From: an uncultured Clostridia bacterium
GTDB lineage: Bacteria > Bacillota > Clostridia > Christensenellales > Borkfalkiaceae
DNA: 52,834 nt
NCBI GenBank assembly: GCA_947175485.1
Contig: CAMWMZ010000005.1
Location: forward strand, 1 to 52,834
Direction of reading: 5' to 3'
Shown piece after piece: positions 39,955 through 49,347 of this stretch (position 1 is its first letter; each line of letters begins with the position of its first letter). Both the position numbers and the translations under genes were made by a program. The notes under the pieces are model-generated. The model worked only from the letters and a program-made list of their open reading frames with translations, was not told the origin of the DNA and did not search any database.

Positions 39955-42900
39955 TTGAAAATCAATACTAACAAAACCTTTATGAAATCAAAAATATTAA
40001 AACGCGCTATTATATGCGTTGCCGTTGCGGCTCTTTGCGCGGCTTCGGCGGTTTTCGCTTCTTCGTGCGGGGTTGACGGAACGGTATATAAAATACCCGA
40101 AAGCAAGTTGCCGACGGAAGAAAAGTTTGCGCTGAAAAAGTACGATTACGAAAATCTTTCCGACGTGCAGGCAACCGTACGTGCGGATACGATGAACGTG
40201 ACCAAAAGAAATTTGCCCCGCGCACAGGTTGAAATGCTCAGCGACGACTTTTCGCTTGTTTACGACAGCGCGGCGAATTCCATTGACCCTGTATACGGTT
40301 CTCTTGTTGCGACGGGCGGCGATAAAAAGACTGCGACCATTAAATTCAGGCAGTATCCTTCGCCAAAGCAAGCGTGCGACGGTACATATCTGAAAGACAA
40401 TAAGGGGCAGCCTTTAAAATACGAGGACGGTTCGATTAAATACGCTTTTTCCAACGGAACGATGAACGGCGTAAGCGTGGATAATTCCGACGGAGCGTTT
40501 TATAAATATATGCTTATGACGCAGGGGCAGCACCTTGCCATGGACGCGCAGAAGCTTTCTGCGGAGACTGCGAGCAACGAGGACGGAATTAACCCCGAAT
40601 TTGCGGCATGGCTTAAAAAGCACCCCTCCGCGGACGCGCAATACGGCGCCGTGCTGGGTGAAAATAATGCGGTGGAAAAAGAAATAACGCTTGACCCGCT
40701 TTATCGTTCGTATCACGCTTCGGGGCTGTATCTGCCTGCGGGCGAACCCGTGGCGGTGAAGGTGGAAGGATTGCGCGCGGGTGAAAAGATATCGGTTATT
40801 ATAGGCGTGCAGAATTCGCTTGCGTGGCGCGGCGGCGCGGACAACGCGCAGTATCAGGCCATTGTAGGCGGCAAAGATACTCCCGTTAAATCAAATTCGG
40901 TAGACGCTTATTTCACAAAAGCCGACGTGCTTGTGGCAAACGGCAAAATGACCGCAGGGAAAGTAACCAATCAAAGCCAGTGGTCGCGCCAGAACGCACG
41001 CGCGCCGTGGGTTACCGCAGAATTTACTTTTACCGAAAACAAGACGTATACGATAGGAACTCCGTTCGGCGGCTGTATCCATATCGGAATGAACAACTGT
41101 TATTCCAGAGTAAAAACTACTTTTACCGGAGCGGTTGAAACTCCGCACTATATACTCGGCGTAACTACCCCTCAATACTTTGACCAGTATCTGCGCCAGG
41201 CGCCCGGCGTTATAGCCGTTCTGGATACGGAGAACGGGCAGCTTATAGGCTATACCGGTGAAATGGGTACGTCGCAATATATGCGCAAGGTAAAGACGGA
41301 AGAAATCGATAAGCTTGCGATGTTGTGGCACTCTTTCCTTTCCGTAAACGAATCTTTTACGGGCGGGACTTACAACCGTTTTAACAAAATAATGTTCGAC
41401 TGGCACGTCCCCGCAGGCGCGGCGGTTGCTTTGGGAAACTATTCGTTTGCACAGCCTACCGGTTGGTTTGACGGAGCGATGAATTACCGCGGACTGCTGC
41501 AAAGCGGAACGTGGGGAACGTTGCACGAGATAGGGCATAACCACTCCGCTTCATACGGAACCGTATGGGGATTTGCAACCGGAAGAGAAGGCGAAGTAAG
41601 AAATAACGCGTTGACTTTGCTTGCATATATAATGTTCTGCGACGTCGGAACGACAATCCGCAACGGCGGAGGAGCGGAACACGGAATGTATGCAAACCCT
41701 TACAACGTTTTGACGGAGACGCTGACGTTCAAAGGGAAGGAAGGCGATTTCGACGACGGAAGCTACGGTTATTTCCAGTGCCTTGGAATGTATGCGAATA
41801 TAATGCATTCTTTCGGCGCGGAAAAGTTTTATGAATTGCTTTACACGTACAAGGGCAAGCCCTCATACGTTGAGACCGGAACCAAGGGCAATAAGCGTTC
41901 GGATTTTGCTTACCGCTGTTCGCTTGTTTACGGAATGAACTTTATAAATTATTTCAACGAGTTCTATTGCGCGAATATAACGGACGACATGTTTACCGCC
42001 GAACAGCTTTCTGAAATGCAAGCACTGCCTAACTATGTGCCTGTTTCCAGCTATTACGCGGGGGGAATCGACGGCGTTAAAACCGCCGGCGACTACATAG
42101 TTGCGTATGGAAGCGATATAGCTTTCGATTTGACCGAAAAGACTATAAGCGGACTCGATACAAATGAAAGCAAGGGCTTCGAGGTGATTTCAGTAAGCCA
42201 GCCCGAGCATGGAAAAATACGGGAAGAGAACGGTAAATGGTATTATTCCTTCAAAAAAGATTATACCGGAACTTTTGACGAGTTTTCTTTCGACGTAAGG
42301 CTTGCCGACGGCGTTATACATACTTTGACGGTAACTTTGAGGATTACGTATAACGGAGCGCGCGTAGGCACTTATACGGTGGAAAACCCCAACGCTTCGG
42401 GGCAGGCGATGATTGAAAATCTGGAAGCGCAGATTGCAAATCTGACGCCCGAATATTCCAATTCGACTTTTGCGGGAGTTCCCTCTTTCAGTTCTGCCGA
42501 CTGGCAGGTACGTGTTGCCGATTTCTGGTGGAAAGCCCCTAAAAGCGGCAACGTTGAGCTTGCCGTAAGCGGAAACAACGGCTTGTGCCTTTATTTCGGT
42601 ACGGATTTCCAATCTTTGGAAAGAACAAACCTGATATACACCGGGGGAGCGAAATATAACCATACGGCAACGTTCACCGTGGAAGAGGGTACATATTACG
42701 CCGTAAGAGTGCTGAACACAAACCGCGGAGGCAACGGAGGCGCAACGGTAGGGATAAAAGACGAAAACGGAAAAATTTCTGCAATACCCGCGGAACAGGT
42801 ATTCCATGTGGATTATCCGCTTGGGAAAGAAGCGTCGTCGTTTGTTTATGAACCGCAGTTTATAGTTTCTAAAAAAGACAATATAAAGCTTTCGGTTACC

Positions 42901-44142
42901 GGCACCGATAAGAGCGAGTGGGAAGTTGTAAAAGCCCCCGATAATATCGTCGGCGACAGGTTTTATACGGAACAGCAGGTTGACCTTGAAACGGGTAAGC
43001 CCATAGAGGGCAGCGTTGTGGAATATGACCGCTGGCAGTTTTTAATCGACGGGCAGGCGGGTACGGTTTTACATACGACTTACGGAAACGGAGTACCGAA
43101 AATAACCCCTGAAAACCCGCATGAATTCATTGTTGACACTTCAAAAGAGCAGTTGTTTAATTATTTTTCCGTTACAACGAGAAACAACTCGAATTCATAT
43201 ATAACCGACTGCGAATTGCAGATTTCAGACAGCCTTGACGGCGAATGGCGCACGGTTGCTACGGCGGACAGGGATTCTTATAAATCCACGACGATAACCA
43301 TGAGCTTCCCCGAAGAAAGCGGCAGATATTTGAAATTGATAGTCAAGGGAACGACCGGAGGGAATTTTTCCGTTCTTGCCGAGATCGACGCGGGTATAAA
43401 ATCCGTAACGCAACAGGTTTTACCTTCTACAAGCAGTAAATTTTTTGCAACAAGCGGATGGAAAAATTCTTCTGCTATCGAAAGCGAGCCGCACGGTTAT
43501 ATGATTTCGGAAAGTAAGAATGAAAAGCTCGTTATAAAATTCGTCGGAGAGAGTATTTCGCTTTACGCCGCTACGGGAGAGGGATACGGAACAGCCGATG
43601 TTTATGTGGACGGCAAAAAAGCAAGCACGATAGATATGCACAGCTCCGCGCCGGAATCGCGCAAGCTGGTGTTCAATAAAGAAAATCTGGAAAACAAGGA
43701 GCATACTGTGGAGATAATTACAACTTCTGCCGATAAGGTTATGTTAAACGTTGTGGGAGTGCCTTATACGGCTAACCTCATTAACGCGGCGAATATTTAC
43801 AAGGAAAACGCACTGACGATTGCGTTGGTAGTGTTCCTGCTTTTGTTCTTGGCGGCAGTTGCGTTTGTGGTTTGCCTTGTGGCTTTGCCTAAGTTCCGTA
43901 AAGCGGTTTTCGGAAACCGTTTTATTGAAAAGCTCGATAACCGTGAAAAAAAGCCCAAAAAACAAAAGGCTGAAAAAGCGGTAAAGAATGACAATCAGAA
44001 CGAGGAACAGACGAAGACTGCGGCAAAGCAGGCTGATAAAGCGCCGGCAAAAAAGGCGGCTAAAACGCAGAAAGAAACTAAAGACGCTTCTGCAAAGGCA
44101 AAACCTGCGGCAAAAACCGAGAAAACAAATAAAAAGAAATAA
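39955..44142 (+). CDS. Surface M60 (mucin-type) metalloprotease with C-terminal membrane anchor
   Basis: This 1395-residue protein starts with an export signal ending near ASSC (possible atypical lipobox). The M60/enhancin-like gluzincin domain is at about 340-700. Its zinc site is His524-Glu525-Ile-Gly-His528 with a downstream Glu547 (GEVRNN), fitting HExxH-X(8-28)-E. Next come beta-rich domains, an F5/8-type (CBM32-like) domain near 1020-1145, another carbohydrate-binding-like domain (about 1145-1275), a transmembrane helix (about 1287-1312) and an 80-residue Lys/Ala-rich cytoplasmic tail. M60 enzymes cleave O-glycosylated mucin-like proteins. The TTG start is set by AAAGGAG; the ATG at 39982 has no site. 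Confidence 0.88.
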   Translation: MKINTNKTFMKSKILKRAIICVAVAALCAASAVFASSCGVDGTVYKIPESKLPTEEKFALKKYDYENLSDVQATVRADTMNVTKRNLPRAQVEMLSDDFSLVYDSAANSIDPVYGSLVATGGDKKTATIKFRQYPSPKQACDGTYLKDNKGQPLKYEDGSIKYAFSNGTMNGVSVDNSDGAFYKYMLMTQGQHLAMDAQKLSAETASNEDGINPEFAAWLKKHPSADAQYGAVLGENNAVEKEITLDPLYRSYHASGLYLPAGEPVAVKVEGLRAGEKISVIIGVQNSLAWRGGADNAQYQAIVGGKDTPVKSNSVDAYFTKADVLVANGKMTAGKVTNQSQWSRQNARAPWVTAEFTFTENKTYTIGTPFGGCIHIGMNNCYSRVKTTFTGAVETPHYILGVTTPQYFDQYLRQAPGVIAVLDTENGQLIGYTGEMGTSQYMRKVKTEEIDKLAMLWHSFLSVNESFTGGTYNRFNKIMFDWHVPAGAAVALGNYSFAQPTGWFDGAMNYRGLLQSGTWGTLHEIGHNHSASYGTVWGFATGREGEVRNNALTLLAYIMFCDVGTTIRNGGGAEHGMYANPYNVLTETLTFKGKEGDFDDGSYGYFQCLGMYANIMHSFGAEKFYELLYTYKGKPSYVETGTKGNKRSDFAYRCSLVYGMNFINYFNEFYCANITDDMFTAEQLSEMQALPNYVPVSSYYAGGIDGVKTAGDYIVAYGSDIAFDLTEKTISGLDTNESKGFEVISVSQPEHGKIREENGKWYYSFKKDYTGTFDEFSFDVRLADGVIHTLTVTLRITYNGARVGTYTVENPNASGQAMIENLEAQIANLTPEYSNSTFAGVPSFSSADWQVRVADFWWKAPKSGNVELAVSGNNGLCLYFGTDFQSLERTNLIYTGGAKYNHTATFTVEEGTYYAVRVLNTNRGGNGGATVGIKDENGKISAIPAEQVFHVDYPLGKEASSFVYEPQFIVSKKDNIKLSVTGTDKSEWEVVKAPDNIVGDRFYTEQQVDLETGKPIEGSVVEYDRWQFLIDGQAGTVLHTTYGNGVPKITPENPHEFIVDTSKEQLFNYFSVTTRNNSNSYITDCELQISDSLDGEWRTVATADRDSYKSTTITMSFPEESGRYLKLIVKGTTGGNFSVLAEIDAGIKSVTQQVLPSTSSKFFATSGWKNSSAIESEPHGYMISESKNEKLVIKFVGESISLYAATGEGYGTADVYVDGKKASTIDMHSSAPESRKLVFNKENLENKEHTVEIITTSADKVMLNVVGVPYTANLINAANIYKENALTIALVVFLLLFLAAVAFVVCLVALPKFRKAVFGNRFIEKLDNREKKPKKQKAEKAVKNDNQNEEQTKTAAKQADKAPAKKAAKTQKETKDASAKAKPAAKTEKTNKKK

Positions 44143-44150
44143 AATTATGT

Positions 44151-44187
44151 AATTTCCGCCGTGCGCAATTGCCGTACGGCGGAAATT
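44151..44187 (+). terminator. Terminator-like hairpin after the M60 gene
   Basis: A 12-bp stem (AATTTCCGCCGT and its complement) with a structured 13-base loop. The T-tract is weak. Confidence 0.65.
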
Positions 44188-44224
44188 TATACGAAAAAGC
44201 TTTTTTATTAAATTTTTTTAATAC

Positions 44225-44253
44225 TTTACATAAATGATAAAATAAGCTATAAT
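44225..44253 (+). promoter_or_regulatory. Promoter of the Sel1-Sel1-HD operon
   Basis: TTTACA (44225-44230), 17 bases, perfect TATAAT (44248-44253), 26 bases before the ATG. Confidence 0.8.
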
Positions 44254-44278
44254 AGCGATAATTAAAAGGAGCGGAATT

Positions 44279-45679
44279 ATGGAAGAAAACAAACTCATAG
44301 ACGATATCTGCGACGGGTTTAACAGCAAATCCAAGGCGGCAGAGCTATGTGAAAAGGCTGCGGAGCTTTATGCGAAAAAGAATTATGCAGAAGCGGTGTC
44401 GCTTTGGCGCACTGCGGCCGAAGAAGAAAACAGTGCGGAAGCGTTGTATTATCTTGGGGTTTGTTATAATTACAAACTCGGCGTTGACGACGTAACGGAA
44501 GAAAATTGCGGAATAAAAGCAAAGGATTATTTTTCAAGAGCCGCGGAGCTCGGTCATCCCGAAGCGCAGTGTTTTACCGCGCTTTGTTACAGTTACGGTA
44601 TAGGCTGTGAAAAAGATACGGAAAAGTCGCTTTACTGGTTTAAAAAATCTGCCGGGCAGAACTGCGTGCAGGCAATGAACAACTTAGGATATTTTTATGA
44701 GAAAGGAGCTGGCGCAGACGGGGAAGGCAACTTTGAAGAGGCTTTAAAATGGTATAAAAAATCGGCTGATTTGGGGAATTCCACGGGGCAGCTCGGCGTC
44801 GGCAAGGCATATTATTACGGACATGGCGTAAAGCGTGATTATGAAGAAGCCGTTAAGTGGTTTATGCTTGCGGCGGAGCAAGGGCTTGCGGACGCACAGT
44901 TCCGCCTTGGAGAATGTTACGACGACGGCGACGGCGTTGAAGAAAACGCGGAGCAGGCTTTTGTATTATACAAGCAGGCGGCTAAGCAGGGGCATGCTAA
45001 GGCTCAGTGTTATGTGGGTTATTGCTATGAAAACGGCTTGGGCGTTTGCGAGAATATGCAGGAGGCTATCAACTGGTATAACGAATCCGCAAAGAACAAT
45101 TATTTTCAGGCTTATTGCAATCTGGGTTGCTGTTACGAGCGCGGCGACGGCGTAAAAAGGAATATGCAGACTGCGATTGAAATGTATAAAAAGGGAGCCG
45201 AGCTTGGAAGTACGATGGCTCAATACAACCTCGGCAACGTTTACGCATTCGGTAAGGGAGTAAAGGTAAACAACGAGCTTGCGGTCAAGTATTATGCGGA
45301 GGCGGCTGAAAACGGTTTATCGGAGGCTCAATATAATCTCGGACAGCATTTATATAAAGGGCTTGGCGTTGAGCAGGACGACGAAGCTGCCGCGTATTGG
45401 TTTTTACAATCGGCAAAGCAGGGAGATGCTGACGCTCAATATAAAATCGGATACTTCTATCTCAACGGAATAGGAGTTGACGAGGACGAGCAGGAGGCGT
45501 TCAACTGGTTTAGAAATGCGGCTCTTCAGGGCGACGGCGATTCCGCGTATATGGTCGGTTTATGCTATGAAGAGGGAATGGGAGTAGAGGAAGACTTGGA
45601 CGAAGCCCGCGAGTGGTATGAAAGAGCGGCGGAATACGGCAGTAAAGAAGCGAAAAAGGCACTTAAAAAACTGAGATAA
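44279..45679 (+). CDS. Sel1-repeat protein, first of pair
   Basis: This 466-residue protein is almost entirely Sel1-like (SLR/TPR-class) repeats of about 36 residues. Eleven or so are visible, with the form A-x-A-Q-x-x-L-G-x-x-Y-x-x-G-x-G-V ... W-x-x-x-A-A. The N-terminus (MEENKLIDDICDGF) has no export signal, so it should be a cytoplasmic helical solenoid that binds partner proteins. Its stop is immediately followed by the ATG of the second Sel1 protein without a gap. Both share the N-terminal LIDDI-x-D-x-F motif and are paralogues. AAAAGGAG precedes the start. It may sense or scaffold, with the HD phosphohydrolase as effector (inferred). Confidence 0.9.
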   Translation: MEENKLIDDICDGFNSKSKAAELCEKAAELYAKKNYAEAVSLWRTAAEEENSAEALYYLGVCYNYKLGVDDVTEENCGIKAKDYFSRAAELGHPEAQCFTALCYSYGIGCEKDTEKSLYWFKKSAGQNCVQAMNNLGYFYEKGAGADGEGNFEEALKWYKKSADLGNSTGQLGVGKAYYYGHGVKRDYEEAVKWFMLAAEQGLADAQFRLGECYDDGDGVEENAEQAFVLYKQAAKQGHAKAQCYVGYCYENGLGVCENMQEAINWYNESAKNNYFQAYCNLGCCYERGDGVKRNMQTAIEMYKKGAELGSTMAQYNLGNVYAFGKGVKVNNELAVKYYAEAAENGLSEAQYNLGQHLYKGLGVEQDDEAAAYWFLQSAKQGDADAQYKIGYFYLNGIGVDEDEQEAFNWFRNAALQGDGDSAYMVGLCYEEGMGVEEDLDEAREWYERAAEYGSKEAKKALKKLR

Positions 45680-47041
45680 ATGGATAAAGAAAACAAAGAA
45701 AGCAAGTTAATAGACGATATTCTGGATACGTTTGAAAAGGAAAGCTCGGACAAAAGCGTTGCGGAGCTTCACACCGCCGCGGAAAACGGCGATGACGAGG
45801 CGCAATATATGTTGGCGCTGAATTACCTTTACGGCGACGGCGTAGAACAGGATAACGCACTTGCCGCCGAATGGTTTGCAAAATCGGCGGCACAGGGGCA
45901 CGCGTACGCTCAGTACGACCTTGCAATGTGTTATTATACCGGTACGGGGGTTGCAAGGGATTATCAAAAAGCTTTTTCGTGGTTTTCGGAATCGGCTGAA
46001 AACGGCAACGAATGGGCGGTTTATTACTTAGGTATTTGCTGTTGGGAAGGCAAGGGGGTTGAACAAAACCGTTCCAAAGCTTTGGAATATTTATCCGAGG
46101 CGGCGGATAAGGGGCAGTTTCACGCAATGTACGAGCTCGGCTACCGCTATGAGAAAGGCGACGGAGTTGCTTTGGATTTGGCGACAGCGGCGGATTATTA
46201 CGCAAGGTCGGCGGCAAAAGATTATGCTCCCGCACAATACAGGCTTGGAAAAATGTACGATGAGGGTAACGGCGTAACAAGGGATTTTGAAAAGGCCGTT
46301 GATTTTTACCGTGCGGCTGCCGAACAGGGATATCCGCCTGCGCAAAATGCTTACGGTTGGTGCTTCGAGGTTGGTAAAAAAGTAAAAAAAGACCTTTACG
46401 AAGCCGTAAGATGGTTCAGACGCGCCGCAGAACAAGGCGACATGCGCGCCCAGTACAACCTGGCGATGTGTTATGAAGAAGGACACGGTATTTCAATAAA
46501 TACCGAAAAAGCGTTTAAATGGCACATTAAAGCCGCGGAGCAGGGCGACGACAGAGCACAGCTTCACGCAGGTTGGAGCTACATGGTCGGCAACGGAGTT
46601 AAGCCCGACGGAAAACAAGCGATAAAATGGCTTAAAGCTTCTGCCGAACAAGGCAACGCACAGGCAATGAGCGACGTTGGTTATTGCTATTTTAACGGTA
46701 TAGGCACGAAAAAAGACAGAGAAGAAGCTTTGCAATGGTATTTAAAAGCCGCAGAAAAAGCTAACCCTATGGCTACATATAACGTTGCGTGTGCTTACAG
46801 GCACGGCAACGGAGTTAAAAAAGATAAAATAAAAGCAATAGAATGGTATGAAAAAGCGGCGGCGCTTGGCGAAACCGATTCGATGCTGAGCATCGCGTAT
46901 ATGTATGAGCGGGGCGAAGGCGTACAAAAAGATTTATATAAGGCTTACGAGTGGTATAAAAAAGCCGAGCAAAACGGCGAAGAGGGAGCGGCGTATTTTC
47001 TTGCGAAAAAGAAATTCGCTAAAATCACGGGCGGAAACTAA
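45680..47041 (+). CDS. Sel1-repeat protein, second of pair
   Basis: This 453-residue protein has about eleven Sel1 repeats (for example AYAQYDLAMCYYTGTGV and DRAQLHAGWSYMVGNGV) after an N-terminal LIDDILDTFEKESS segment like that of the preceding paralogue. It has no signal peptide and no catalytic domain. Its start abuts the first gene's stop, and its own stop overlaps the HD-gene start by one base (TAATG), so all three proteins would be made together in matched amounts. The tight coupling suggests a complex. Confidence 0.9.
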   Translation: MDKENKESKLIDDILDTFEKESSDKSVAELHTAAENGDDEAQYMLALNYLYGDGVEQDNALAAEWFAKSAAQGHAYAQYDLAMCYYTGTGVARDYQKAFSWFSESAENGNEWAVYYLGICCWEGKGVEQNRSKALEYLSEAADKGQFHAMYELGYRYEKGDGVALDLATAADYYARSAAKDYAPAQYRLGKMYDEGNGVTRDFEKAVDFYRAAAEQGYPPAQNAYGWCFEVGKKVKKDLYEAVRWFRRAAEQGDMRAQYNLAMCYEEGHGISINTEKAFKWHIKAAEQGDDRAQLHAGWSYMVGNGVKPDGKQAIKWLKASAEQGNAQAMSDVGYCYFNGIGTKKDREEALQWYLKAAEKANPMATYNVACAYRHGNGVKKDKIKAIEWYEKAAALGETDSMLSIAYMYERGEGVQKDLYKAYEWYKKAEQNGEEGAAYFLAKKKFAKITGGN

Positions 47042-48255
47042 TGAATATATTAAACGATGAACAAACGCGCGAGCTGCGCAGAATAACCGAACAGGCGGAA
47101 GAGTTGTATTCTCCGTATGCGTGTAAAAACGCGCAATACGTGCGCGAGCGTGAAAGCCGTTACGACGACGAAGCCGTGCGTTCGCAATTTGCTGTAGACG
47201 CAGATAAGATTATACACAGTCCGTTTTTTAACCGCGGGAGCGACAAAACGCAGGTGTTTTCGTTTTTTAAAAACGACGATATAACCAGACGCGCGTCACA
47301 CGTTCAGCTTGTTTCCAGAATTGCCCGTTCTATAGGCAGGGCTTTGAGGCTCAACTGCGATTTGATAGAGGCGATAGCTATAGGTCACGATATAGGGCAC
47401 ACCCCTTTCGGGCACAAGGGGGAAAAGTATCTGAACGAATTGTATAACGGCAATACGGGGAGATATTTTAATCATAACGTGCACAGCGTCAGGGTATTGC
47501 AGGTTATTTCAAGGAGTAACCTCACTTTACAGACTGCGGACGGGATAATCTGCCATTGCGGAGAGAAAGTAAACGAAGAGTATTTTCCTGCCGTTCTCGG
47601 AACATATTCTGATTTTAAGGCTACTTTTGAAAATTGTTATACCGATGAAACGGCGGTCGGCAGACTGCACCCCGCCACGTTGGAGGGCTGCGTTGTGCGG
47701 TTGAGCGATATGATTGCATATATCGGCAAGGACAGGCAGGACGCGGGCAGGCTGAAAATGCGGTTAAATTATTCCGATACCGTGATAGGTAAAAGCAATT
47801 CGGAAATTATAAGCGCAGTTACTTCTGACGTTATTGCAAACAGTATGGGCAAACCGTATCTTTCGGTAAGTAAAGACGTTTTCGACGCGCTTGTATCAAG
47901 CCAAAGAGAAAACAACCTGAAAATTTATCAGTGCGAAGAAGTAACTTCACAATATGATAAGGTTGTAAAGCCTATGATGGAAAAGCTGTATACAAGGTTT
48001 TTGAAAGAGCTTAAGGCGGGTGACGGAAATTCGCTTATTTATAAAAATTATCTCAACGATTACATTGTTGGGAAAAATTACGAAACTTATTATAAAACGG
48101 AGGGCAACGTTTACCGCGAGGACGATATCGTTTCCGACTTTATTGCAAGCATGACGGACGATTACTTTTTGGAGGCGTTTGCATATTTGTTCCCCGACGA
48201 CGGGCTTAACTCGCTTGTAAAGCGCGTGGATTATTTCGATAAAAGGTTTATATAG
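47041..48255 (+). CDS. dgt: dGTPase-like HD-domain phosphohydrolase
   Basis: This 404-residue protein has the HD metal-binding set of dNTP triphosphohydrolases: His87 in SHVQL, His116-Asp117 in GHDIGHTPFGHKG and Asp223 in RLSDMIAYIGKD. Dgt/SAMHD1-type enzymes remove triphosphate from dGTP or other dNTPs. They help set dNTP pools, and some dGTPase-family members act in phage defence. The N-terminal region (YSPYACKNAQYVRERESRYD) is typical of Clostridial members. It is last in the operon with two Sel1-repeat proteins, which could be regulatory partners. Substrate choice among dNTPs cannot be told from sequence. Confidence 0.87.
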   Translation: MNILNDEQTRELRRITEQAEELYSPYACKNAQYVRERESRYDDEAVRSQFAVDADKIIHSPFFNRGSDKTQVFSFFKNDDITRRASHVQLVSRIARSIGRALRLNCDLIEAIAIGHDIGHTPFGHKGEKYLNELYNGNTGRYFNHNVHSVRVLQVISRSNLTLQTADGIICHCGEKVNEEYFPAVLGTYSDFKATFENCYTDETAVGRLHPATLEGCVVRLSDMIAYIGKDRQDAGRLKMRLNYSDTVIGKSNSEIISAVTSDVIANSMGKPYLSVSKDVFDALVSSQRENNLKIYQCEEVTSQYDKVVKPMMEKLYTRFLKELKAGDGNSLIYKNYLNDYIVGKNYETYYKTEGNVYREDDIVSDFIASMTDDYFLEAFAYLFPDDGLNSLVKRVDYFDKRFI

Positions 48256-48273
48256 CTGATTTGAAGGCGCAAA

Positions 48274-48309
48274 AAACCGCCCGCAAGCCGTATAGCTTGC
48301 GGGCGGTTT
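48274..48309. terminator. Bidirectional terminator between the HD gene and the convergent deoR gene
   Basis: A 15-bp stem (AAACCGCCCGCAAGC and its complement) with a six-base loop and A/T ends. Confidence 0.9.
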
Positions 48310-48335
48310 ATATTATTTTTATACGGTGGATACGG

Positions 48336-49082
48336 CTATTTATTGAAAACGGTAACTCCGCGTTCCGTAAGCGGGGAAATAGTTATATCGTCCGCGTTTG
48401 TTATAATAAAGTCGTATGCTTTCGGGTCTGCGGTAATATACGGCGCGTCGCTTGAAAATTTGTTTTTCGCCGCTATTAAAACACGTTTTTTGCATCTTGA
48501 CATTGCGGCGCTTTTGAAACGAGCCGTTTCAAAAGACAGCTCGCAAACGCTTTCCGCATTAATAGAGGCGCACGAGGTAAGCATTAAGTCGAGGTTAAAC
48601 GTTTCCAGAAATCTTTCCGCCGAAGAGCCTGTAATCGCGCTTGTGTTTGCGTTTACGTTTCCGCCGGGAACGATTAGCTGAATATCGCGTTTGTTTAAAA
48701 GCTGTAAAGCGATATGTAAGCCGTTTGTGATAACCGTTTTATTTGTGAAATCCATTTTTTTTGCGAGTGCAAGGCAAGTGGAAGAATTGTCTATAAACAC
48801 GGTGTTGAATTTAGGCAGACGGTTTACGGCAATAGCGGCACAAATTTCTTTATCGCGCATATCCTGTTCGGACCGAGCAAAGAGCGAAATTTCCCCTGCG
48901 TCTTCCAAAAGCATGGCTCCTCCGTGATAGCGGGCAATCAGTCCGTTTGTTTGCAGCTCCGCAAGGTCGCGCCTGATAGTTGATTCGCTTGCGTATAGCG
49001 CCGTGCTTAAATCTTCTACCGTTGCTTTTTTGTTGCGTTTTAAATATTCCAAAATGGAATCGGTTCTTTTGTTGATAAACAT
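48336..49082 (-). CDS. DeoR-family transcriptional regulator, probable rhamnose repressor
   Basis: This 248-residue protein has the DeoR N-terminal helix-turn-helix (TVEDLSTALYASESTIRRDL, then GLIARYHGGA) and a C-terminal sugar-phosphate-sensing domain (FIDNSSTCLALAKKM, NGLHIALQLL, VPGGNVN). Such regulators repress sugar operons until a phosphorylated intermediate binds. It is transcribed divergently from rhaBAD and should control it with rhamnulose-1-phosphate or a similar signal as inducer. Two TAGACAAA repeats in the shared region are plausible operators. GAGGA precedes the ATG. Confidence 0.88.
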   Translation of the reverse strand: MFINKRTDSILEYLKRNKKATVEDLSTALYASESTIRRDLAELQTNGLIARYHGGAMLLEDAGEISLFARSEQDMRDKEICAAIAVNRLPKFNTVFIDNSSTCLALAKKMDFTNKTVITNGLHIALQLLNKRDIQLIVPGGNVNANTSAITGSSAERFLETFNLDLMLTSCASINAESVCELSFETARFKSAAMSRCKKRVLIAAKNKFSSDAPYITADPKAYDFIITNADDITISPLTERGVTVFNK

Positions 49083-49190
49083 TATTTTCCTCTTTTGGAT
49101 TATATCATTTGCGGCGCGGTTTGTAAAGAAAATTAAATATGCGCGTTTGTGCGCGTTTTTGTTCTTGTTTTTGCGTATTTATCAATATAA

Positions 49191-49240
49191 TAGACAAAAA
49201 TAAAGAAAATATAGACAAATTTTGATTAATTTGATAAAAT
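49191..49240 (+). promoter_or_regulatory. Promoter and candidate DeoR operator of rhaBAD
   Basis: TAGACAAA occurs twice (49191-49198 and 49212-49219), 21 bases apart. The second overlaps the -35 hexamer TAGACA (49212-49217), which is 17 bases from TAAAAT (49235-49240). Two same-face repeats covering a -35 box suit a DeoR-type repressor. Confidence 0.55.
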
Positions 49241-49347
49241 ATTTTCATAAACAGTCAAAATTTTTTAGCTTTGTGAAGCGGCTTCGAATTATGTGGAAGG
49301 CAAAGCGGAAAAAGCCTAAAATACGTTTTTGACTGTATGGTGACAAC

